A stretch of 35,906 nt of DNA, taken from positions 1-35,906 of the forward strand of contig NZ_CANPVO010000043.1 in NCBI RefSeq assembly GCF_947581785.1, read 5' to 3'. The DNA is from Candidatus Palauibacter polyketidifaciens (GTDB lineage: Bacteria > Gemmatimonadota > Gemmatimonadetes > Palauibacterales > Palauibacteraceae). Shown here piece after piece: positions 30,856-35,906 of this stretch; position 1 is the stretch's first letter, and every line of letters starts with the position of its first letter. Under the pieces are notes generated by a model. The model had not been told where the DNA came from. It did no database searches and saw only the letters and a program-made list of their open reading frames with translations. Both the position numbers and the translations under genes were made by a program.

Positions 30856-32142
30856 ATGCGGGGCATGATTCGCGCGCGCGGTGGCGCGCTTTGGGCTGGT
30901 CTTCTTGCCGTTTCAGCGACGGTCGCGTTTCCGGGCGTCGTGGCTGCACAGTACCTGCCGGCGCGGGGGGACGCGTGGGAGACGCGCACTCCCGAGCAGG
31001 TGGGGATGAGCGCCGAGGGGGTCCGGGCGGCCATCGACTACGCGCTCGAGCACGAGACGAGCCAGGCGCGCGACCGGGAGTTCCAGCACAGCCGGAGCTT
31101 CGGGCGCGAGCCCCTCGGGGAGGGAATCGGACCCTTCAACGTGCGGGGCGGACCGGCCGGGATGATCGTGCGCCACGGCTACATCGTCGCGGAGTGGGGA
31201 GACACGAGGCGCGTCGACATGACGTACAGCGTGACGAAGTCCTTCCTCTCGACGTCCGTGGGACTCGCGTGGGACGAGGGGCTCATCGGCTCGCTCGATG
31301 ACACGGTGCGCGAGTACATGGCCCCGATCGATGTGCCTCCGGGCGACGGGGAGCCCGGCGTCGACCGCATCGGCTTCGGGAAGCCCGATCCGACGACGAT
31401 GTTCGAGTCCGAGCACAACCGCACGATCACGTGGGACGACCTCCTGAGGCAGACCTCCGACTGGGAAGGCACGCTGTGGGGCAAGCCGGACTGGGCGGAC
31501 CGTCCGAGCGGCGACCCCTCGACCTGGATGACGCGGAAGCGCCATCCCTCGGGGACCGTGTACGAGTACAACGACACCCGCGTAAACCTCCTCGCGCTCG
31601 CCGCGATGAGCGTGCTGCGGCGCCCGTTGCCCGAGGTCCTGCACGAGCGCGTGATGGGACCGATCGGCGCCTCTCCGACCTAGCGCTGGAACGGCTACGA
31701 GAACTCCTGGGTCACGATCGACGGGCTTCGCGTGCAGTCGGTGAGCGGCGGCGGCCACTGGGGCGGCGGCATGTTCATCAGCGCCCGCGACCAGGCGCGC
31801 TTCGGCCTCTTCACCCTGCGGCGCGGGACGTGGGGGGACCGGCAACTCCTCTCCAAGGAGTGGTTCGACCTCGCGACGACGCCCGGCCCGGCGAACGGCT
31901 CCTACGGGCACATGAACTTCATGCTCAACGTCGCGGACGAGGAGGGGAACAAGCGCTATCCGAGCGCGCCGGCGGAAGCGTGGGCCCACCTCGGGAACGG
32001 CACGAACATGATCTACTGCGATCCGGTGAACGACATCGTCGTGGTGGCCCGCTGGATCCCCGGCGGTGCGATCGACGGGCTCCTCGACCTCGTCATCGGC
32101 TCCATCGACGACACGGCCGCGGCCTCATCCGGATCGCGCTGA
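30856..32142 (+). pseudogene. Class C beta-lactamase-like serine hydrolase interrupted by one in-frame TAG
   Basis: Read through, this is a 428-residue exported serine hydrolase. The signal peptide ends near residue 31 (VVAAQ). The catalytic motifs are S125-VT-K128 (YSVTKS), YEYND near 238-242 as the Tyr motif, and HLGNG near 378 as the third motif. Codon 276 (31681-31683) is TAG where the surrounding PT-RWNGYENSW suggests a lost Trp (TGG to TAG, one base). The frame stays open on both sides and keeps family sequence to the natural stop, so there is no frameshift. The truncated product lacks the third catalytic motif. Start ATG 30856 has AGGAGGTG upstream. A sequencing error or a recent loss is the simplest reading. 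Confidence 0.85.
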
Positions 32143-32211
32143 ACCAAATCGAAGTCAGCCCCCTGCGGCAGGTAGACGCTGAGGGCCGATCCGATTAGAT
32201 TGCCCGCACGG

Positions 32212-32238
32212 CGCGTCGCCTCTTTCGGCGGCGCGTTT
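32212..32238 (+). terminator. Terminator-like hairpin before tRNA-Arg (CCG)
   Basis: CGCGTCGCC (32212-32220) pairs with GGCGGCGCG (32227-32235) with one G-T pair, loop TCTTTC, then TTT. It could end the serine hydrolase transcript. The T-run is short. Confidence 0.5.
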
Positions 32239-32245
32239 CGTGTCT

Positions 32246-32320
32246 GCGCCCGTAGCTCAGCCTGGATAGAGCGCTTGCCTCCGGAGCAAGAGGTCACAGG
32301 TTCGAATCCTGTCGGGCGCA
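32246..32320 (+). tRNA. tRNA-Arg (CCG)
   Basis: Acceptor GCGCCCG pairs with CGGGCGC; anticodon loop CTCCGGA (anticodon 32281-32283); T-loop TTCGAAT; no CCA encoded. Confidence 0.96.
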
Positions 32321-32392
32321 CTCGTCCCGGCCGGGCCAGCAGCAACCGGTTCGTGGGGGCGACTCCCCGAATCCGAGGGTTCAGGGGCGCAG

Positions 32393-32478
32393 GCTCGGGT
32401 GGCGGAACTGGCAGACGCGCAGGATTCAGGATCCTGTGGGATTAAACTCCCGTGGGGGTTCGACTCCCCCCCCGAGCA
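32393..32478 (+). tRNA. tRNA-Leu (CAG)
   Basis: Class II tRNA with long variable arm. Acceptor GCTCGGG pairs with CCCGAGC; anticodon stem CAGGA/TCCTG around TTCAGGA; T-loop TTCGACT. Confidence 0.95.
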
Positions 32479-32484
32479 TCACCG

Positions 32485-32570
32485 GCCCAGGTGGCGGAAC
32501 TGGCAGACGCGCTAGCTTGAGGGGCTAGTGTCCTTTTACGGACGTGGAGGTTCGAATCCTCTCCTGGGCA
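32485..32570 (+). tRNA. tRNA-Leu (GAG)
   Basis: Class II tRNA with long variable arm. Acceptor GCCCAGG pairs with CCTGGGC; anticodon stem CTAGC/GCTAG around TTGAGGG. Six bases after the other tRNA-Leu. Confidence 0.95.
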
Positions 32571-32631
32571 TGACGGCATGGGCTCCGGCCCTCGCCGACG
32601 ACATCGCCGGTCGCGGGACGGCCGGCTCCGA

Positions 32632-32705
32632 GCGCCCGTAGCTCAACTGGATAGAGCACCTGACTACGGATCAGGAGGTTGGGGATTCGAATTCTCCCGG
32701 GCGCA
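32632..32705 (+). tRNA. tRNA-Arg (ACG)
   Basis: Acceptor GCGCCCG pairs with CGGGCGC; anticodon loop CTACGGA (anticodon 32666-32668, A34 expected to be edited to inosine); T-loop TTCGAAT with a weaker T-stem containing one G-T pair. Its 3' end is partly copied downstream. Confidence 0.95.
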
Positions 32706-32820
32706 CTCTCTCCTTCCTTCGGGCGTCGAGACTGCGCCCGCGAGAATTCGGGTGCTCGTGGAGCTTCGCTCCCCTTCGCTGGCCAAATTCTCCCGGGTCA
32801 ACCGAAAGGCCTCCCGGGCA
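32688..32820. repeat. Copies of the tRNA-Arg (ACG) 3' end
   Basis: The last 18 bases of the tRNA (32688-32705) recur inverted at 32733-32750 with 17/18 identity, and 12 bases of it (AATTCTCCCGGG) recur in direct orientation at 32786-32797. CTCCCGGGC appears again at 32811-32819. No integrase gene is nearby. Confidence 0.7.
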
Positions 32821-32964
32821 CTTCCTTTTTTTGCTCAGGTGCCGGGGGGCATGGTCGGAGGGCTCGCGGGGGGCTTCGCCCGCTCGCCGCCATGGGGCTG
32901 CCGGGCGATCGAGTTGCGGGCTCTCGACCGGCTTCGACGCTTTTCCAAGAACGGAGTGCCACGC

Positions 32965-33417
32965 ATGCGGGTCAGGTTGGCTGAGCCAGTAGATGTGGAT
33001 CGGTTGCTGGAACTTATGCGCGGGCTCGCGCGGTTCGAGGAGTACATCGACGACTTCGCGGTGACGCGGGAGAGCGTTCTCGAGCATGGGTTCGGGGAGG
33101 GGCGGCTGTTCACGGCGTTTGTGGCCGAGGAGGACGACGATCTCGTGGGGATGGCGGTGGTGTACACGATTCCGTGGACTTACACGCTGCGGCCCAAAGT
33201 GGTGCTCAAGGAGCTGTTCGTTGAGGAGGCCGCACGCGACCTGGGGGTGGGGAAGGCTCTGATGGCGGCGGTGGTTTCGCACGCCAGGTCGATCGATGCG
33301 GCCGAATTGATCTGGACCGTGATGGACGGGAACCGCGCGGCCGAGGGCTTCTACCGTGCCCTGGGCGCGTCCCCGGATCTCAAGTGGAACAACTGGTCCC
33401 TGAGCCTGGGCGATTGA
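32965..33417 (+). CDS. GNAT family N-acetyltransferase
   Basis: A 150-residue cytoplasmic acetyl-CoA-dependent acetyltransferase. MRVRLAEPVDVDRLLELMRGLARFEEY is the usual first strand and helix; LKELFVEEAARDLGVGKALM (about 89-108) carries the R-x-x-G-x-G acetyl-CoA loop (RDLGVG); GNRAAEGFYRALGA is the final helix. It resembles the spermidine/thialysine N-acetyltransferase-like set by its opening and by KWNNWSLSL at the end, but the substrate is not certain. ATG 32965 is the start matching family length; the frame upstream runs through tRNA sequence and is not coding. It converges with fic. Confidence 0.9.
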   Translation: MRVRLAEPVDVDRLLELMRGLARFEEYIDDFAVTRESVLEHGFGEGRLFTAFVAEEDDDLVGMAVVYTIPWTYTLRPKVVLKELFVEEAARDLGVGKALMAAVVSHARSIDAAELIWTVMDGNRAAEGFYRALGASPDLKWNNWSLSLGD

Positions 33418-33476
33418 ACCGGGAAGGAAGACACAGTGCGAGACCCGTCCGCTGACGGGGTGCCCGCCCCACGGGA

Positions 33477-34814
33477 TCACGCCTCGAGACGCTTCAGGCG
33501 TTCGGCGAGATCCCCCTTCGGGTAGAAGTAGAACGTCTGGCCCACCTTCCGCCTGATGAGGAGCCCACGAGCGGCAAGATCCAGCAGGTCTGTGCGAGCG
33601 GTCTGGTAGACCACGTTGTGACTATTTCGATGAGACCGGATCGAGTAGCGACTGTTTGGGTGCCTCAACGAGTGGCTCAGGAGCGCGATCTGTCGATGGT
33701 TGAGGACCACTGCCTGTCGCAGGAGGGCCTCGACGCGCCGGGCCTCTTCCACCTTTCTGTCGAGGTGAACGTGAACCGCGTCGATCGCCCGCTGGATGAT
33801 GCCTAGCTGGTAGAGCAGGAAATAGGTCAGGTCGTTCTCGTCCGTCTCGGTATGCAGGTAGGATCGAGCGTACCTGGCGGATTGCGAGCGGAGAAGCGTC
33901 GAAATCGAGATGTACTCGCAGAGCCAGTATCCCTGCGACAGCATGGACCAGTAGAAGAGAGCCCTGGCCGTTCGACCGTTGCCATCGACGAACGGGTGAT
34001 CGTACCCAACCCAGAAGTGAAGGATGACGGCGCGGACAACCGGGTGTACGAAGGCGTCTCCATCCTCCCCGTTAGCGAACGCGCACATCCGATCCAGACG
34101 GTCCCCAAGTTCGGCGGCGTCCGGCGGGCGGTGGAGAATCTCGCCGTCGAAGTCGCTAACGACGACATCGTCCCCCCGTCGCCGCAACCGGCCGGCGGCG
34201 CCCGGGTCATCGAGCGTATCAGCGGTCACGATTTTCTGGAGTTCGAGAATTCTCTCGGGCGTCAGCCGTTCGTGCGTGAACTGCCGCACCCTGCGCATGG
34301 CCATGTAGTTGTTGAGGATCATCTGCTCGCTCTGATCGGTCGGTTTCCGCCCGGTCCTGATCATGTCCTTGGCTCGCTCGATCGTCGTGACCGCGCCCTC
34401 GAGCTGACTGGAAGTGATGGCCTCCTGTATCAGGGAACTGATGATGTACCGGTCTCGCGTTTCCGGACTCGTAACCTGCTCGCTGATCTCGATCTTGCCG
34501 CTCGCGTCCCGGTCGATCCGGTGGATGGCTTGGAGCACGGTATCCGTCATCGAGAACGTGAAGGGTGCGCCGGTCCGGTCCAGGAGAGCGATCGGCTTGG
34601 CGAGTTGCGTGCGGGCGGATTTGAGCGCAAGCCACCACTCGTGGGTGGTGAAGCCGGCGGGTGGATCGAGGTGCCGAAGCTTGTCCCAATGGTAGTAGCG
34701 GCCCTTCACCTCGGGCCCGGTCCCAGCCGTGAGGATGCGTTGGACCTCGGACATGAGATCCGGGTCGCTCAGGAGATCCCGAAAGGTCGGCCCGGATACG
34801 GGTATCTTGACCAC
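33477..34814 (-). CDS. Fic family protein (AMP transferase) with inhibitory helix and C-terminal winged helix
   Basis: A 445-residue protein that would attach AMP (or a related group) to target proteins. The Fic active loop HPFVDGNGRTAR is complete at 273-284. SSQLEG at 135-140 fits the S/T-xxx-E-G/N inhibitory motif (Ser135, Glu139, Gly140) placed before the Fic core, so it is an intrinsically auto-inhibited type (class II). The last 90 residues (HRQIALLSHSLRHP ... ARTDLLDLAARGLLIRRKVGQTFYFY) look like a winged helix-turn-helix. GTG start. The upstream AT-rich region with repeated TACTAAT is a possible binding site for it. Confidence 0.92.
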   Translation of the reverse strand: MVKIPVSGPTFRDLLSDPDLMSEVQRILTAGTGPEVKGRYYHWDKLRHLDPPAGFTTHEWWLALKSARTQLAKPIALLDRTGAPFTFSMTDTVLQAIHRIDRDASGKIEISEQVTSPETRDRYIISSLIQEAITSSQLEGAVTTIERAKDMIRTGRKPTDQSEQMILNNYMAMRRVRQFTHERLTPERILELQKIVTADTLDDPGAAGRLRRRGDDVVVSDFDGEILHRPPDAAELGDRLDRMCAFANGEDGDAFVHPVVRAVILHFWVGYDHPFVDGNGRTARALFYWSMLSQGYWLCEYISISTLLRSQSARYARSYLHTETDENDLTYFLLYQLGIIQRAIDAVHVHLDRKVEEARRVEALLRQAVVLNHRQIALLSHSLRHPNSRYSIRSHRNSHNVVYQTARTDLLDLAARGLLIRRKVGQTFYFYPKGDLAERLKRLEA

Positions 34815-35046
34815 AACGGTGCTCCAGGTACTAATGACGTACCAATTCGTGTCAAATTAGTAGAGAGAGGTCTCGCCCCCCCCCTCGTGGACACGCAACC
34901 TACTAACAATGTACTAATTCAACAAGATTTAGTATCTGGACGCCGCCTGCAGGGGGCGGGCATACTCAGCCTCGGGGATGTCGGGCCACCTGGAGCCGTG
35001 TGACCTTGCCCGCTAAGAACGATGCGGCTGCGGAGTTTCTTACCTG
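34815..35046. promoter_or_regulatory. AT-rich control region upstream of fic with repeated TACTAAY
   Basis: TACTAAT occurs at 34829-34835 and 34912-34918, its reverse complement (AATTAGTA) at 34855-34862, and TACTAAC at 34901-34907. This contrasts sharply with the GC-rich surroundings. The remainder of the stretch to the M28 gene stop at 35047 holds no gene that I can support. Confidence 0.55.
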
Positions 35047-35906
35047 CTAGCGGTTGCTCACGCCTGAACTGCGCGCCGGGGGACGGCAGTCGGGCCATTG
35101 CTCGCCGGGCGGCATGGCGCGCCGGTCGCGGGGCATGGGCTCCGGGTCCTCCGAGGCGAGGTAGGCGAACATCGCGGTCATCACGGCGTCGTCGCGCAGG
35201 TCTTCGAAGACGATCTTGTCGAAGCTGTCCCGGTTGGTGTGCCAGGTGTAGGTGCTCGTGTCCCAGCGGTTGTCGGCGATGTTCATGTCGTGGCGGCCGG
35301 CGCCGACGTGGAAGCTGAAGGCCGGGACCCCGGCGCAGAGGAAGGATGCGTGGTCCGTCCCGCCGGACTCGGGCATCCCCGGGACCTCGAGCGTGACGAG
35401 GTCGGAGAGTTCGCTCGGGATCTTCGCGAGCCACTCGCCGAAGCGTCCTGCGGCTGCGGCGAACCCCTGCATGGGAATGAAGGTGACCGGCCCGTTCCCG
35501 TGATCGACGTTGAACACGGTGTGGGTGCGCTCAAGGATCTCGGGATGGTCTTCGACGAAGGCGCGTGACCCGTTCAAGCCCTGCTCCTCGCCGTTCCAGA
35601 GGGCGCCGATGATCGTGCGGCGGGGGTTCGGCACCGCGTGTTTCAGGATGCGCATCGCTTCCAGGATCGCGACGGCGCCGGTGCCGTTGTCGAGCGCGCC
35701 ATCGGAGCCGTCCCACGAGTCGTAGTGGCCTCCGAGGATCACGTACTCCTCGGGTTCGGCGGTGCCGGGGATCACGGCGAAGGCGTTGGAGACCGGTACC
35801 TCTCCCAGGAAACGGGCCTGTGCGTCGACGCGCAGCAAAGGCCCCTGATCGTTCTCGGCCAGCCGGTACAGGAGCCCGTACGCCTCGCAGCTCAGGTCCA
35901 GGACCG
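35047..35906 (-). CDS. M28 family metallopeptidase (N-terminus cut off by window edge)
   Basis: The 285 visible residues are the C-terminal catalytic part of a di-zinc aminopeptidase/carboxypeptidase-Q-like enzyme. Zinc and catalytic motifs in order: GGHYDSWDG, GALDNGTGA, NGEEQGLNGS (catalytic and zinc Glu pair), FNVDHGNG, and HTNRDSFDK near the end, so the active centre is complete. The start, any signal peptide and the PA domain are beyond base 35906. The last 20 residues are Pro/Arg-rich. Such proteins are usually exported and trim peptides for nutrition. Confidence 0.92.
   Translation of the reverse strand, partial: VLDLSCEAYGLLYRLAENDQGPLLRVDAQARFLGEVPVSNAFAVIPGTAEPEEYVILGGHYDSWDGSDGALDNGTGAVAILEAMRILKHAVPNPRRTIIGALWNGEEQGLNGSRAFVEDHPEILERTHTVFNVDHGNGPVTFIPMQGFAAAAGRFGEWLAKIPSELSDLVTLEVPGMPESGGTDHASFLCAGVPAFSFHVGAGRHDMNIADNRWDTSTYTWHTNRDSFDKIVFEDLRDDAVMTAMFAYLASEDPEPMPRDRRAMPPGEQWPDCRPPARSSGVSNR

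Noticed and set aside
31681..31683. Programmed TAG read-through (pyrrolysine or suppression)
   Set aside because: No suppressor tRNA or pyrrolysine gene is in the window and the position looks like an ordinary Trp codon changed by one base.
32347..32374. T-arm-like hairpin between tRNA-Arg (CCG) and tRNA-Leu (CAG), possible tRNA remnant
   Set aside because: It has two bulges, no matching acceptor or anticodon stem, and no T-run, so neither a tRNA fragment nor a terminator can be supported.
32578..32964. N-terminal extension of the GNAT gene from 32578
   Set aside because: The frame runs through tRNA-Arg (ACG); the ATG at 32965 starts exactly at the family N-terminus.
33444..33460. Hairpin CCCGT...ACGGG between GNAT and fic as terminator
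   Set aside because: Five-pair stem with no T-run; too weak to call.

Overview
This is a GC-rich (roughly two-thirds G+C) bacterial chromosome segment with densely packed genes, many GTG/TTG starts, TAT-type and lipoprotein signal sequences, and tRNA genes that do not encode CCA. Gene style (many secreted hydrolases, multicopper oxidases and M28/M50/M3-like peptidases) fits a Gemmatimonadota-like or similar environmental lineage; that assignment is inference, as no rRNA or marker tree is available here. No IS element, CRISPR array, prophage or replication origin was seen.

Layout. (1) 1-492, minus: cut-off dienelactone hydrolase. (2) 631-10814, plus: a tight run of glyS, an M3-like metallopeptidase, an alpha/beta hydrolase, a sodium:neurotransmitter-type symporter, a small zincin, an M50-CBS site-2 protease, nth, queG and a fatty acid desaturase with a long coiled-coil tail. 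(3) 10959-13377, plus: a near-perfect 24-bp AT-rich palindrome of DtxR/MntR style, followed by an overlapping pair encoding a two-domain multicopper oxidase and a ZIP metal transporter, probably a regulated metal oxidation/transport unit. (4) 24641 down to 13409, minus: twelve closely spaced genes: PduO adenosyltransferase, hydrolase, lipoprotein, FAD oxidoreductase, MIP18/SufT-like Fe-S factor, FxsA, secreted intradiol dioxygenase, small secreted protein, three-domain multicopper oxidase, LVIVD-repeat protein, a PfkB kinase fused to a queuosine-glycosylase-like domain with a four-cysteine loop, and an NTF2-like secreted protein. (5) 24763-26559, plus: a gamma-glutamyltransferase-family lipoprotein that has lost most glutamate-binding residues, preceded by a foldable leader. 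(6) 26596-27576: nine tRNA genes (fMet, Asn, Phe, Trp, Thr, Arg, Glu, Ala, Lys) starting from a promoter that overlaps the previous stop codon. (7) 27640-32142: secreted protein, HigBA toxin-antitoxin, VanZ-like, VOC protein, and a class-C beta-lactamase-like gene broken by one in-frame TAG. (8) 32246-32705: four more tRNAs (Arg, Leu, Leu, Arg), with copies of the last tRNA's 3' end downstream. (9) 32965-35906: GNAT acetyltransferase, Fic adenylyltransferase with an AT-rich iterated-motif promoter, and a cut-off M28 peptidase.

Most likely new biology: the kinase-glycosylase fusion (a possible one-polypeptide queuosine salvage enzyme in a genome that also makes queuosine), the oxidase-ZIP unit with its operator, and the altered gamma-glutamyltransferase homologue. 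All functions are read from motifs by eye; none was checked by a database search.
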